DNA of 64,000 nt from Brassica napus (GCF_020379485.1 NC_063448.1:14593726-14657725), one strand, 5' to 3'. Shown: positions 33,141-46,700, counted from the first letter of the stretch. Notes: generated from the letters alone by a model not told the origin. Made by a program: numbers and translations.

Positions 33141-34328
33141 TGATATTACGTGTATACGCACCCCAATTAACCTAATGTGCACACTACCACAATCAAATGG
33201 TATGTCGATGTAGCACTTTAGGATTGAATCCACAGAGACCAACTATTACACTTTATCTTTATGGGATCAATATCAAGCTAAAACAATAAGGGGGTTTAAA
33301 GATTTGAGGGTTTCGTGAGAAACAAGTAACAAGATTAATTAAAGTATTCAGATAACTAAAATGCTAGCCCAGGGTGGTTTGATCGGGTGTTAAGCAAGTG
33401 TGAGCCAAACAATTATTCAAGTTTAATTAAGAGCAAGTCTAGAAATCGGATCACTCAAGTAAAACTGTCCACTGTCGTGGTACTGCTCCCTATGCTGATC
33501 GATCTTGATACCCAAACTCTCGTTTGGATCAAGATGCGACAACTAGCAATAGAGGTCAAGTCCGATATGTTCACAAAACACCCTAACATCTACTTTCGCT
33601 GGTTAGGGATGCAATGCTCATTCAAGTTATGTCTAGCAACCTATAACACTTTTGATGAATAGATTAAACCTAGAATCAGGCACTAAGTGGTTAACTTGAT
33701 GCAAGCCTTAAGAACAACAGTGAATGAAGACAATCGATTTATAACTTATTTATGTCAAGCTCACGGATCTAACACCCTAACACCCTAGACTAAGCAAACT
33801 GACTACTCAGCCATAGCTACAGAGAACACAGAGATAACAAATGAGGAAAACATGCTGAATCAATAAAATAAAAGAGATAGGGTTCAGGATTCTTCTCAAG
33901 AGTGTAGAGATCCTTCTCCCTTTACAATAAGCAAATCCAACAATGGAGTTTTCAGGTCTGGTTCCTCTCTGTAAACTAGCGTAGAATGATAAAGAGAAAC
34001 AGAAAATATGATATATCAAAGCCACAGGCGGCTAGGAGAGAAAATAGGGATAATTAGGGTAAATCCCGTAATGATTGTAGTTTCCTTAAAAATCTCTGTC
34101 GCTGGAACACTCACTTGGAACAGTCACTCGGGTTGCTCCGCTATCTGACTGTTCTGCGTGAAAACCACCAAATTGCATTGTTTTCTGCCTCTTTTGTTCC
34201 AGCTGGTCCATCTCCCATCAAATGCAACTCCAGACCTGTAATGACTCCAAAAGGACTAGAAAGACTCGATAAAGACTTGAAAACCAATTTAAAAGCATAT
34301 ATACAAGATGTATAAAACACATATATCA
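33141..34328 (-). repeat. 5' LTR of the Athila-type element
   Basis: Partner of 27589-28777; TG...CA ends, followed by the target duplication TGTAG at 34329-34333. Confidence 0.95.
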
Positions 34329-35650
34329 TGTAGCCAAGGAAAACATGATGAGTCAGAGGACTATGATCTCTGATCTCTTACCGCTTCCACTCTATTCGCA
34401 ACGAGAGTAATGCGATAGATACAAAATAGAATTATGAGCATGAACGATGGGGTCCATAAAGATGATACAATTATGTTGCACGTTTGCCATCAATATGGAA
34501 GATCCGAAATTAGAAGCCAAATTGCAAAAACATAAGATCATATCCTTGAAACTAGTTCTTCTTTTATCCACAATAACAGTTTGAGAAGAATTCAGATTTT
34601 AGTGATCCATTTCTATAAGATAATTCCCACCACTTCTGACCAATTTTAGAGATCCGTTTCTTAATTTTTCAAGCATTCTAAAACTAAAAGTAATATTTGT
34701 GTTTAGCTTCCTTTATGTCATTTATAACTTTTTATTGTCAAAATTTATTTGTTTAACGCTGATTTATTATGATATTACAATTATGAGAAATATTACATAG
34801 ACGATTCGACAACCGACAATGTTACCTGCCTTATGAGGATCTACGTCTAACTGCATCAATTGAGCTGTCCTATGAAAATATACGCCTGGACGGATTTATT
34901 TGCACCATGTTGAAGATCCCTTGTAAATCTTGAAGATCCTTTATAAACTTTTTTTCGTAATTTATTTAATTATTTAATAAATCATTTTTTTCTGAAAATC
35001 GAAACATTGAATCTTCTGTAATGTGCAATCTGTAAAAAAAATTGTATAGCCTAGGGTTTCAATGCTAAGTACAAGATTAACCACTGGGACAAGGTGCTTC
35101 GCATAGTCCAAATTTGTTTCCTCGCAATTTGTTTTTCATATACGTTATAAACGCTAAGTGGGCTAAAATGGGATTACTAATACAAAATGGGTTCTCCAAG
35201 TAGGAAAAATATAAACAAATGGCCCAATTTAATTTGGTCTAACATCAAACAAGCAAAATATATTCAATGGTCTCTCTTTCAACCCCTTCTGCAAGCAAAA
35301 CCTGTTCCACCCTTCACGCGCGTCTGCTCCTACTTTGGTTTCGTCCAATACAGTCTCAGACCGAACCTCTCTGTCTTCTTATTACATGAGTTCGGTCGCC
35401 TCACTTCTATGCTTCTCTAGATGTACCTTGTCCTCCCATGTATACACTGCATACGGTATGTTATAGCACACCACTTGTTCGATGATATGCCTCAACGGAA
35501 CTTACTTTTGTTCTCACCTTTCTTGATTGCTTTGATTCCCCAGACGGAGAAGCCCAATTGGTTAACTTTCTGCTTTCATGGATCAAACACATAGTGAAAC
35601 AATAATCAAAACCGATTCTTTTCGCTGCAATCATATGCCGCGTACTGTAT
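34329..35650. other. Spacer and promoter region of the PPR gene
   Basis: No gene supported. Site II-like words occur near the PPR gene (TGGGCT near 35158, GGCCCA near 35221). An out-of-frame ATG at 35635, 16 bases before the chosen PPR start, opens a short overlapping frame. Confidence 0.4.
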
Positions 35651-37681
35651 ATGCCGTCTTCTCCTTACCGCGGTCTCACTGTAACCGAGCTTCGCAAGTT
35701 CATACCCAAATCTTGGAAACGCCACATCCCACAAACCGGCGATGACACATCAGTTCCTGTTGCTCTGTTCAAATCTCTCGGACAGTTCATCTCCCAAGGT
35801 CGTCTGTCCGAAGCTTTCAGAACTTTCTCTCTTCTACTTCTTCGTCACCAGTCTGGTTCTCATGAATTCGTTCTGCAATCAGCTGCTTCCCTTTTGTCGA
35901 CATGCGTGGAGCTTAACGAGTTTGTTCCAGGGCAGCAGATTCACGCTCACTGTATCTCCTCCGGTTTGGAGTTTGATCCTGTTCTGGTCCCAAAGCTTGT
36001 TACTTTCTACTCTGCTTTTAATCTCCTCCACGAAGCTCAGACCATTACCGAGAGCTCTGACTTTAATCATCCCTTGCCGTGGAATGTGCTCATCGGTTCG
36101 TATGTTAGGAACAAACGGTTTCTTGAGGCAGTCTCTGCTTACAAGCGAATGATGAACAAAGGAATCCAACCGGATGCTTTTACGTACCCTTCTGTTCTCA
36201 AAGCTTGCGGAGCTTTACTGGATTTTGCATCTGGAAGAGTTGTTCATGGCTCCGTTGAGGTTAGCCCTCACAGACGCAGCTTGTATGTCTGCAATGCGTT
36301 GATATCTATGTATGCCAGATTTGGTAATGTGGACATTGCTCGGAGATTGTTTGACACCATGTCTGAACGGGATGCTGTCTCGTGGAATACATTGATTAAC
36401 TGTTATGCTTCTCAAGGCAAATGGGAGGAAGCTCTCGAGTTTTTCGATAGAATGAGTCTCTCTGGCGTAGAAGCGACTGTTGTAACATGGAACACGTTAG
36501 CTGGAGTTCTTTTGCAGACGGGAGAGTATGTAAAGGCTTTGAGTTTTGTAGCGAAGATGAGAAATCACAATGTGAGTTTAGATTCTGTAGCTATGATTAA
36601 TGGTTTGAAGGCATGCTCGCAGATTGGAGCTTTACGGTGCGGTAGAGAGTTCCATTGCCTTGCGATACGTAGCTGTTACGCTCGAATCGAGAACGTTGGA
36701 AACTCGTTGATCACAATGTACTCAAGATGTGGTGATCTTAATCACGCCTTTATAGTGTTTCAGCAGATGGGAGCGAATGGTTTGAGTACATGGAACTCTA
36801 TCGTCTCCGGTTATGCGCACAACGAGAGATCAGAAGAAACATGTTTCCTTCTCAGGGAGGTGATGCTCGCTGGCTTTCACCCAAACCACGTTACTCTCGC
36901 CAGCGTTCTCGCGCTTTGTGCTCGAGTGGGAAGCCTGCAGCATGGGAGAGAGCTCCACTGCTACATCCTGAGGCGACGAAGCTGTTTCAATGACGGTTTA
37001 ATCCTTTGGAACTCCCTTGTTGATATGTATTCAAAATCCGGGAAAATGGGAGCTGCCAAAAGGGTGTTTGAGTCGATGAGCAAGAGGGACAGAGTGACAT
37101 ACACTTCCTTGATAGATGGATACGGTATGTTGGGTGAAGGAGAAGTCGCCTTGGCGTGGTTCAAGGAAATGATCAGATCAGGTATGGAACCTGATCATGT
37201 AACCATGGTTGCAGTTTTATCAGCTTGTAGCCATTCCGATTTAGTGGGGGAAGGAGAAAGGCAGTTTAAGAAGATGCAGTATGTGTTTGGTATACACCCT
37301 CGCCTCGAACACTATTCATGTATGGTTGATCTCTACTGCAGAGCAGGTCTGCTTGTTAACGCCAGAGATGTAATCCGCAGAATCCCTTACGAGCCGTCTC
37401 GTGGTATGTGTGCTACTCTGGTAATAGCTTGTTTGATCCACGGAAGCAAAGACATTGGCGAATGGGCTGCAGATCTGCTACGGGAGACGGAGCCAGTGAA
37501 TTGGAGACACTGTTTGTTGATAGCTGATATGTATACAGCTTCTGGTTCTTGGAGCAAGCTTGAAGAGGTGAAGAGGTTGATGACTAGTGTGGGAGTAGCT
37601 CATGAGTTTGCTGCTCTTGGTTCTTCTTCCATCAACCAGGAGCAAAGTTTAGACGAAGAACGTCTTGTAGAAGTAGGATAA
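35651..37681 (+). CDS. PLS/E-class pentatricopeptide repeat protein (At1g22830 ortholog)
   Basis: Single exon of 676 aa, as usual for plant PPR genes. About 15 consecutive PPR motifs are visible, e.g. [60 protein letters not shown] and [20 protein letters not shown]. The C-terminal part ([20 protein letters not shown] onwards) is the S plus E region; there is no DYW deaminase domain, so if it acts in C-to-U editing it would need a partner enzyme (family knowledge). The N-terminus is basic and Ser/Leu-rich, compatible with organelle import. The gene is intact and starts the syntenic block right of the transposon zone. RNA target unknown. Confidence 0.92.
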   Translation: MPSSPYRGLTVTELRKFIPKSWKRHIPQTGDDTSVPVALFKSLGQFISQGRLSEAFRTFSLLLLRHQSGSHEFVLQSAASLLSTCVELNEFVPGQQIHAHCISSGLEFDPVLVPKLVTFYSAFNLLHEAQTITESSDFNHPLPWNVLIGSYVRNKRFLEAVSAYKRMMNKGIQPDAFTYPSVLKACGALLDFASGRVVHGSVEVSPHRRSLYVCNALISMYARFGNVDIARRLFDTMSERDAVSWNTLINCYASQGKWEEALEFFDRMSLSGVEATVVTWNTLAGVLLQTGEYVKALSFVAKMRNHNVSLDSVAMINGLKACSQIGALRCGREFHCLAIRSCYARIENVGNSLITMYSRCGDLNHAFIVFQQMGANGLSTWNSIVSGYAHNERSEETCFLLREVMLAGFHPNHVTLASVLALCARVGSLQHGRELHCYILRRRSCFNDGLILWNSLVDMYSKSGKMGAAKRVFESMSKRDRVTYTSLIDGYGMLGEGEVALAWFKEMIRSGMEPDHVTMVAVLSACSHSDLVGEGERQFKKMQYVFGIHPRLEHYSCMVDLYCRAGLLVNARDVIRRIPYEPSRGMCATLVIACLIHGSKDIGEWAADLLRETEPVNWRHCLLIADMYTASGSWSKLEEVKRLMTSVGVAHEFAALGSSSINQEQSLDEERLVEVG

Positions 37682-37861
37682 AATGTATTATTATCTGAAT
37701 GATCAAACTGGAAACATTGGTTTGTTGAGTGTACATAATCTTATACACGATCGTGTCTCAAAAGTTCAGATTATATGTTGTTACTCGAAATAACTGTTAA
37801 CATGTATACCTGAACAGCTGAGCTAATAAACGACTAAAGGCAATACTTGGATTATAACCGA

Positions 37862-37916
37862 AGCCCATTAAGAGCCCATTAAGAGCCCATTAAGAGCCCG
37901 TTAGGCTATTGGCCCA
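37862..37916 (+). promoter_or_regulatory. Site II (TCP-binding) cluster in the cytochrome c promoter
   Basis: AGCCCA (TGGGCT on the other strand) starts at 37862, 37873 and 37884, a degenerate AGCCCG at 37895, and GGCCCA at 37911. The first four are exactly 11 bp apart, about one helical turn. The cluster lies 133-187 bp upstream of the CYTC-1 ATG. Site II elements TGGGCC/T control Arabidopsis cytochrome c genes (established). Confidence 0.8.
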
Positions 37917-38048
37917 TTATTGTTGATTATTAAGAGAGCTCTCTCGCGTGTTGGTGCCCCCAACAGAAACCCTTAGAAGCTCCAGAGAGGCGAGTTCCGT
38001 GTTTGTTTTCTCTTTGTTGGCTCCTCCTCCTCGTGATCTCAGGCGAAA

Positions 38049-38825
<777 letters not shown>

Positions 38826-39369
38826 TTAATCAATCAGTGGTCATGACTTTTGAGTCTCTCAGATCAGATATTCTTTTGACAAATAAAATCTCCAAACATT
38901 TGTTTTTGTCTTTTTTCTTTTTTAAATGCTCTCATCTTCAAATACGTTTTGGGTGAGATTCTGTCTTTTGAGTTCCAAATGTACTCCTGAGTCCTTTTCT
39001 GAGGCTCACTCATATAAATGCATCTATCTAGAACTAAAAACATTCTTTTTCTTATCAACAAACATATTGCAGTGTAGGTAACAGAAAATCAAATTATATC
39101 ACCTATGAACATTGATGGAGCAAGATCAATATTTGGATTCGTTCTAGATCATTGTCGTGCATCTATCTAGAACCATTTTCCTTTCAACATATGTAGAGAA
39201 CAAAAATGGAACTATATTATCAACTATAAACAATGATGGAGAAGTATTATTAATGTCATCACATATTTAACATTCAACGTCTGAAACATGGTTCTCCACT
39301 AAGGTTTTACAAATCCTAGAGCCTCGTCCAACTGAATCCGTCTCTGTTCTGTTCCCTTCTCTTAGTATC
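38826..39369. other. Convergent spacer between CYTC-1 and the VTT-domain gene
   Basis: No gene. It contains the two 3'UTRs; CATCTATCTAGAAC occurs twice (about 39019 and 39159), part of a local imperfect duplication. Confidence 0.5.
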
Positions 39370-41293
39370 CTACTCATCATCAATATCCTTTATAGCATCC
39401 TGCAACACCAAACAAATGTATTAGATACAAGTGTGTTTAACCTTGTTCAGTTGGAAAGAGCACAACAGTTACTAGTAGTATTAGTTACCTTTGCTAGGCC
39501 AGTTACATATGTTGCCGCTACTGCAGTTACCAACAGACCCAACCCGAGCGTTAGAAGCTGGCCGTTTCCTCCAGGCAACCCAACAGTTGATTCTTCTTGC
39601 TGAAACAATACAGATATTAAACATTGTCATCTCTTGGTAGTTATGTTGCTTGCTAGAGTGACCACGTATCCACAGTTGAGCACATTCATAAAACACAAGT
39701 CTCCACTGATCCATCAGAGATACAATTTTTCAACTCAAGTTAACATCCACAAGTAATGACTAGTCTTTCTCGTGTTGAGTATTCGTCTTTCATTATATAT
39801 CAATCTCCTTTTCCATTATGTAAAAACAAAACCTTTTGATGTCATCCCACAGCTGATGTTCTATAACTCTCTTTTAACGCCCTAGCTTTCAATTTAGTTC
39901 TTCTATCATAGACTAAAGCTGACCAGCATAAACCTAGTGTACACCCAACAACGTAAAAGCTCGGTGGATCCTATTGTAACCTTATGCTTGACATGATAAA
40001 GGTATATGTTCAAAGCATTGAGGGGTAGATAATCTAGATTAACAGACAACAATACTTACAATGATTGCTCGTCCAAAAGCTCCAGCGCTGACATAAGCCC
40101 AAGATCCTGGAAGCATACCTAACCAACTGCACAAAACAGTATGATCCTCAAATAAGTATGTGTACCCAAAATGTACATTATCCTGTTGATATCTTGTTTA
40201 TACATAGGGGAATAGTAAAATAATTTCTATTAAACACAGACCTTCCAAGTACATAAGGCACAAACTTGACAGACGTCAAGCCGTAGAGGTAATTGCCAAG
40301 AGAGAAAGGAAGGAGAGGGCTTAGGCGAAGGAGAGTAACAACCCTAAACCCATTCTCACCAATGGCTTTATCAATGGCGAGGAACTTCTTGTTGCCTTCA
40401 ACTAACTTAAGGATACGCTCTCTGGCAAAGTATCTTGCAATTAGAAAAGCAACACTAGCAGCCATCTAACAAAAAAAAAGAATAGCAAAACCAAAAAGAG
40501 AATCACACAAACCAAACATATATATGAACAATTGGGGAAAGTTACTTGAGGGAATAACTTACAGTTCCACTGACGGAAACTATGATGGTGCCAACGAGGG
40601 AACCGAAGAGAAGACCAGCCGACATGGTCAGCGGGAGAGCCGGAATGGCTAGTATCTAAACCGGAATGCAAAAAACAAAACAAAAAGCTTGAAACTTTAT
40701 TAGGCTACTAAAAATGAAGAGAGTATGAAGAAGCTTGCCTCAAGGCCAGCGTAGACAGCAATGAAAAGTGCATACCCAGCCGGACCATAACCTGTTATTT
40801 AATTCGACAAAGACAAAACTGATCTCAAAACTTGTCCTAGAATGAATTTACTGTCAATCGATTCAAAATGTTAATAGAAACCTTCGATGAAAGTGGAGAA
40901 CTGAGTGAGAAAGGTATTGATCTGGTCTCTGTAGACGTAGCCAACGCCGGCGAATCCACCAACAGTGCCAATCAACAACACTCCTGCCAGAATCGTGCCC
41001 TTCACAGCAGCATCCCCGCCCGATCCTTCGTCGCTCTCGGCTTTGGGGGATTTAGCGTCGTCGTCGTCGTCTTCGTCGTCGCTGGATTTGGGATTAAAGA
41101 ACCATCGGAGACTTTTGGGAGGAGGGGCGGTGGAAGGAGGCGGAGAGCGGCGGAGAGAGTGTTGCTGCTTCTTCGTTTGTTTGAGGGAAGAAGAACATGG
41201 CTTGAGGAAATGGAAGCGTCTGAAGGAGGAGGAGGAGGAGGTGAAGGTGAATGGGAGAGAAGAGGATCTGAGAGTTAGAGTGAGGCTGCGCAT
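39370..41293 (-). CDS. SNARE-associated/VTT (DedA-like) membrane protein, probably plastid (At1g22850 ortholog)
   Basis: Seven exons on the minus strand: 41293-40882, 40791-40739, 40655-40563, 40465-40242, 40126-40060, 39599-39489, 39399-39370, giving 329 aa. I start at MRSLTLTLRSSSLPF, a Ser/Arg-rich transit-type leader; an in-frame ATG at 41350 would add 19 residues. An Asp-rich linker (DDEDDDDDAKS) precedes a first membrane span (GTILAGVLLIGTVGGFAGVG). The VTT domain follows: ILAIPALPLTMSAGLLFGSL, TVSG-like turn, RYFARERI, FRVVTLLRLSPLLPFSLGNY and SWLGMLPGSWAYVSAGA. VTT proteins include lipid scramblases such as TMEM41B; plastid lipid handling is only an inference. Intron 2 starts with GC (GAG/GCAAGC). 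Confidence 0.9.
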
Positions 41294-41350
41294 CTTCAAG
41301 CAGCGTTGGTGAAGATTGAATTGAAGCAGCTTCTTCTTTGTTCCATCCAA

Positions 41351-43532
41351 AACTTTTCTCGGTGTGGGATTGTTGGCGCGGCATTTCTCCTACCGAAGAA
41401 GAGAAGACGATGTGGCTTTCTGGCGGTTTTGAGCGCCACGTGTCTTTCTTTTTAAGGATCACGATGTAATTTTCATTTTATTTCTCAAAAATAAAAACCA
41501 AACAATCGAAAAATACCAAGTTTTCCTGGTCTATTATTTGTTTCCTCGTTTTCTTATTATGTTTAAAAAATAATAATTCTATCGCATATTCGCATCAAAA
41601 GTCACAAGACAAAAATTCATAAACAGTTCCTTCATTTTCTTTGATTTTCTTTTTTGTTATATTCTATGCTTAGTACAGTTTGTCAGGAAAATATTAGTAA
41701 CATTTTCTTTGTTTTAACATATAAATTGTTTACAATATAAATCAGTTTCAAAGTAAAGATGATGTAATTCTAACCAAAATAACTTATAACAAAAGATGAC
41801 AAAAACGCATAACTTTTAACAAAAGAGGGAGTGTAAGACAACAAAACAACAAATTAAGATCTCATCTATTTTCAAATAAAAATATAGATTAGGTATAGAA
41901 AACGAGCTTGGTCATTTCAAATTTTTTAACAATAACTAAATTATTGATTACATCATCATATACTACAATGTAAACTTTATAAATTAATACTCGATAAATT
42001 AATAAACACGATAAACTAATAAGTTTTTTTTCGGTCCTGAGTTGGATTGATTCAAAATATGACATGAATCGATAAGATAATAAGACAATATTTTTTTTAG
42101 AAAATCCTTTGTAAATATGTAATCTCATTAAAATCATAAGTTAAAAAATTGTATATATATAGTTTATATAAGTACAAACTAAAATTATATTATATATTTT
42201 ATATTCATAATGGAATTCATCTCTGTTTTTCTTAATATTTCAATATATTTTGTATTTGATAAAATTATATCTAAAATAACACTTAAACTATATGAAACAT
42301 ATTCTGTATACACCAAATAATATGATAAAATAGTATCAAAATTTATTTTCTAAAATATAACTAATATATATATGGTAGAACTAATTATTTTTTATAAATT
42401 AATAACTCTATAAATTAATAAAATATTATTAATTTATAGAGTTTTTATTGTTAAGGTAAGGTCAAGTTATCTTCCACCACAAGACTAGTATAAAGAGCTA
42501 TCAAGGGGTCCGATTGGTAATGATTTTCGCTTGAAGCTTTGGCTTTAGAAATATGACCGTAGAGAATTTGACTTTAAATATTGTGGCTGTTACTTTTAAA
42601 AGTTTAAAAGCTTGATTGACATCAAAAGCTTTAGAAACTGTGACTGTTATAAATATATACTAGATTTTGACCTGCGCGAGTTTATTTTTGATATTAAATA
42701 AATTCTTCTTATATAATTTATATATAAGATAACATATAGGTTTGGGTACATTTACCCCAGTGCACTGAACCGTACCAAACTGAAAAAAAAAATTAAGCTG
42801 AATTTCATAAATAACAGAGCATATATTTTTGGAACCGAAAAATAGTAATCGAACTAAGAACCAAATGAGTACTTAAAATTTTAAAATACAAATTATATAC
42901 CTGCAAATATTAATTATATTTAATTTCTAAATAACCGAATATCCTAAATATACGATTTATAAACCAACTTATGCAAAAAAATTATTTTTATTATTTTAAA
43001 TAAGATTACAACTTATTAAATAAAAATATATTAAAATTTAACGGTTCCTAGCTCATATACCGATTGTTGATAAGAAAAGCAAATGGAATTGTTGTACGTG
43101 TTGGTTTTGTGTGTTTGATGAAATAAGTTTTCTTCTTGTATTTATACTGAAAAAATATTTTTAAAATAGTATTTAATTTAATTTTTTTTTGTTTTGAATC
43201 TTTAGTAAATGTTTTCAGTTACCTTTATGCTAGTTTCTATGTTTTAATAAACTAATGTCTAATAGTAATAAGTTATGACTTTTTTCATGTTTAAAACCTA
43301 ACTAATTAATGATAATTATTTTATTAATTATTATACTTTTTGTTTTCTTTGTTTTGGTCAAAAATGAACAAAATACAAAAACAAACCCCTTTTTTGGTTT
43401 TTAAGGAGTAAAGCCTCACCAGCCCAACCAACGATCAGACCCAAGAAAGAAAGATCAAACGGGGACCTAACCAATTTACAAATCTTCGAAGTTTTCTATA
43501 GGTAGGCTCTTTAAATACGGGGGTTGATATTT
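41351..43532. other. Divergent intergenic region, AT-rich, with transposon traces
   Basis: No gene. Near 42506 GGGGTCCGATTGGTAATG looks like the end of a hAT-type MITE. ACTAGATTTTGACCTGCGC at 42659 resembles a reversed Helitron 3' end with a worn hairpin. Neither has a matching second end. Confidence 0.35.
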
Positions 43533-43550
43533 TGGGCCTTGTCCGGCCCA
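43533..43550. promoter_or_regulatory. Inverted pair of site II elements upstream of VPS3
   Basis: TGGGCC (43533-43538) and GGCCCA (43545-43550) form a palindromic pair six bases apart, about 215 bp upstream of the VPS3 ATG. Such motifs bind TCP factors and mark housekeeping genes. Confidence 0.55.
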
Positions 43551-43762
43551 ATATATTGAAACTTTTTATTTGAAACGACAACGTTTTGTTCCATGAAGAT
43601 AAAGCGAAGAAAATGTACGGAGAAGTCAAAAGGAGAATTCCTCGACATGTCCGACGACTCTTTTGGCTTTACCGGTTAGGCGAGACTGATCGGTGATCGC
43701 CGGAGTTTCAATCTCCTCAAATCCGTCTAACTGCCATTGTATTCGTACAAGTAATTTAATTC

Positions 43763-46700
43763 ATGGCCAAATCTCGATCAGTTGTGGAGCTCACTACCCG
43801 TTACGATCTCGGCGGCGTCGACAAGATCCGATCCCTATGCCTCTCCCCTCACTCCGATTCCCAAACCCTAGTCTACCTCGGCACTTTCTCCGGATCCCTT
43901 CTCCTCCTCTCCCTCGACACTTCAACCAACATCGTCGCGCGTCTCGGAACTGTATCGCTGAGCGCTTCTCCAGTCGAGTCTATCTTCGTGCTTGGCCAGG
44001 AAAGAGGCAAAGTTCTAGCACTCTGCAATGGCTACTTGTTCTTGGTCGATTCGCTTCTCTCTCGACCCGCTAAGAGATTGGGCGGGGTGTTGAAAGGGAT
44101 CAATGTTGTTGCTAGGAGAGTGAGGGGACGCGAGTCCTCCTCGAGTACTGACTTGTTGTTGTTGCCTTCCGAGGTTTCGGCTGAGTCTAGCTCGAGCAAG
44201 AAGTTTCTTCAGATGATTGGCGGTGGGAGTCGTGTGAGTGATGTTAAAGGTAAGGATCTTAGACGGGAGGGAGTTCATCAAGGTCGTTATGTTTTCGCTG
44301 TTGCGATTAGTGAGAGGATGTTGCTGATTGAGCTTCAGTGTGATGAAGAAGATGGGAAAGGTGATTCCTTTGTTGTGTTGAAGGAGATTGTTGGGATTGT
44401 TGGGGTAAAGACTATGGTTTGGCTTGATGATTATGTTGTTGCGGGGACTGATAAAGGTTATAGCTTGATCTCGTGTGTTACTGGTCAAAGTGGGGTGATA
44501 TTCACGTTGCCTGATGTCTCTGGTCCGCCGCTGCTCAAATTGCTGTGTAAAGAGTGGAAGGTGTTGCTGTTGGTGGACAATGTTGGAGTTGTTGTGGACA
44601 CGAATGGTCAGCCTGTTGGTGGGAGTCTTGTGTTTCGTAGGAGGCCTGATTCTGTTGGAGAATTGTCTTTCTATTTGGTGACTGTAGGGGATGGGAAAAT
44701 GGAAATACATCAGAAGAAGTCGGGTGCTTGTGTTCAGTCAGTTGGTTTTGGTCCCGAAGGGTGTGGGCCTTCGGTTTTGGCGGTTGATGAGGCAGGAGAC
44801 GGGAACCTTTTGGCTGTTACTACCATGTCAAAGGTTACTTATCTCAATAATGGCTTTCTTCAATTCTCTCAAGTATGTCTTGTTGAAGAAATGGTCATGA
44901 ATATTCTGTCGACTTCTTCATTGTGGTGTTTCAGGTTATCTTTTATCGAAGAGTGCCTTATGAAGAACAGATTAAAGACCTCTTGAGGAAAAAGAGATAC
45001 AGAGAAGCCATCTCCTTGGTGGAGGAGCTTGACTCAGAGGGGGAAATTTCGAAAGAGATGCTTTCTTTTCTTCATGCTCAGATAGGGTATCTACTACTAT
45101 TTGATTTGCGCTTTGAGGAAGCAGTGAATCAGTTTCTAAAGTCAGAAAGCATGGAACCTTCTGAAGTTTTTCCTTTTATCATGCGAGATCCTAATCGATG
45201 GTCTTTGCAGGTATATTTGTTTTCCGGCAATGGGTACTTGTGTTGTACTCTAAATTTGTTTTAAACAGTTCATTTACTAAATACATTGCAACCATACAAT
45301 TGATGATGTCTCAAGCCTTGAGGTTTTCACCTTCTTTCAGGTTCCGAGAAACAGATACTGGGGGTTGCATCCCCCTCCTGCTCCTCTTGAAGATGTTGTA
45401 GATAATGGGTTGGCGGCCATCCAGAGAGCCATCTTCCTAAGAAAAGCGGGAATGGACACTCCGGTCGACGAAGAGTTTTCCTCAAACCCTCCAAGTATTG
45501 CTGATTTATTAGAGTCAGCAATCAAAAACATGACAAGGTGCTACAATATCTCTTTTTGTGTACTCTTTTTTCTCTACAGTTTTTAGTATGCACTATTCTC
45601 AGAGGTGGGAATTGGCATATAACGACTACATGTTACCTGTTGCAAAAGGTACCTCGAGGTCTCACGCGAGAAGGAATTAAGTCACCCAGTAAGAGAGGGA
45701 ATAGACACGCTTCTAATGCTTCTGTATAGAGCATTAAACCGTGTTGAAGATATGGAGAATCTTGCATCTTCTGTTAACAACTGCGTTGTGGTATGTCTTT
45801 TAGTGCATTTATTATTCGTACACATATTTTATGGCATCGACTGGTACGCTGTTTTAGACAACAGAAAGATATAAGAAATCGGTAGTTTGGATCTAACCAA
45901 ACTATTTATTTGAGAGTAATATTTGAGTAAGACAGCTATAGCTTGGTCAGAAAGAGAGAAAAAGGATAGTGCCTAGGTTTTAAGGTGCATTTATCATATA
46001 TTGTATTTGTACCTGGTTTGCAGTTTGTTAGCTCAGGGGCAGTTTAGTGAACTACTGTGGTCAAAAGAAGTGCATCGATGACAACCTTCTTAGGATGCTG
46101 TAGTTTTGACTTCCCTTGAGAAAAGTCTCTAAAGCTACACAGTAGCATTGTTAACAGGAAGATTTTAAGTAGTTTACTCTATTGTGGACATTGCACTCTT
46201 TTTGCATCCTTAGAATTACAATGCATGGAAAAATAGAGAGCTTGTTGTGATAAAGTTGCTTGAGGGATGACAGTACAACTTGTGTGAGCGGTGCAGGAGG
46301 AGTTGGAGTCTCTTCTAAATGAATCTGAACATCTGCGGACACTTGCATTCCTGTATGCAAGTAAGGGGATGAGTGCAAAGGCTCTTGCTATTTGGCGTCT
46401 CTTTGCGAAGAATTATTCATCTGGTCTGTGGCAAGACTCAGATGACTTGGTGCCTTATTTACACGAAAACGAGCTCATTAGGCTATCTGGAAAAGAGGCT
46501 GCTGCTGCAGAAGCAGCCAGGATTCTTGAGGAACCCTGTGATCCAGAACTGGCATTGCAGCATCTTAGTTGGGTATGAGATATAACCCTAAGTTGTTGTG
46601 ACTTTTTTACGTTCTAATATTTGCATCTTGCGAATAGAATTGATGGCTGTGGATATCAATTTTAGATTTCAGATATAAACCCATTGTTTGCTATCCAAGT

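Larger units (their letters stand above)
27589..34328 (-). mobile_element. Athila-type Ty3/gypsy LTR element lacking pol, 6,740 bp
   Basis: LTRs 27589-28777 (3' LTR) and 33141-34328 (5' LTR) begin TG and end CA and are flanked by TGTAG (27584-27588 and 34329-34333). Next to the right LTR, TGGCGCCGTTGCCGGGA (minus strand, ending near 33138) matches the tRNA-Asp-type primer site used by Athila relatives. Next to the left LTR AGTCTGGGGGAAT is the polypurine tract. The 4.36-kb interior holds gag plus protease only; no reverse transcriptase, RNase H or integrase motif could be read in 28778-30550. By eye the LTRs differ at about 40 of 1,188 positions (about 3.4%). Confidence 0.95.

Noticed and set aside
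27589..34328. Interpretation of the 1.19-kb repeats as a segmental duplication
   Set aside because: TG/CA ends, TGTAG target duplication, primer site and polypurine tract identify them as LTRs.
44015..44710. 231-codon minus-strand frame
   Set aside because: Antisense shadow of the VPS3 first exon, with no independent protein features.
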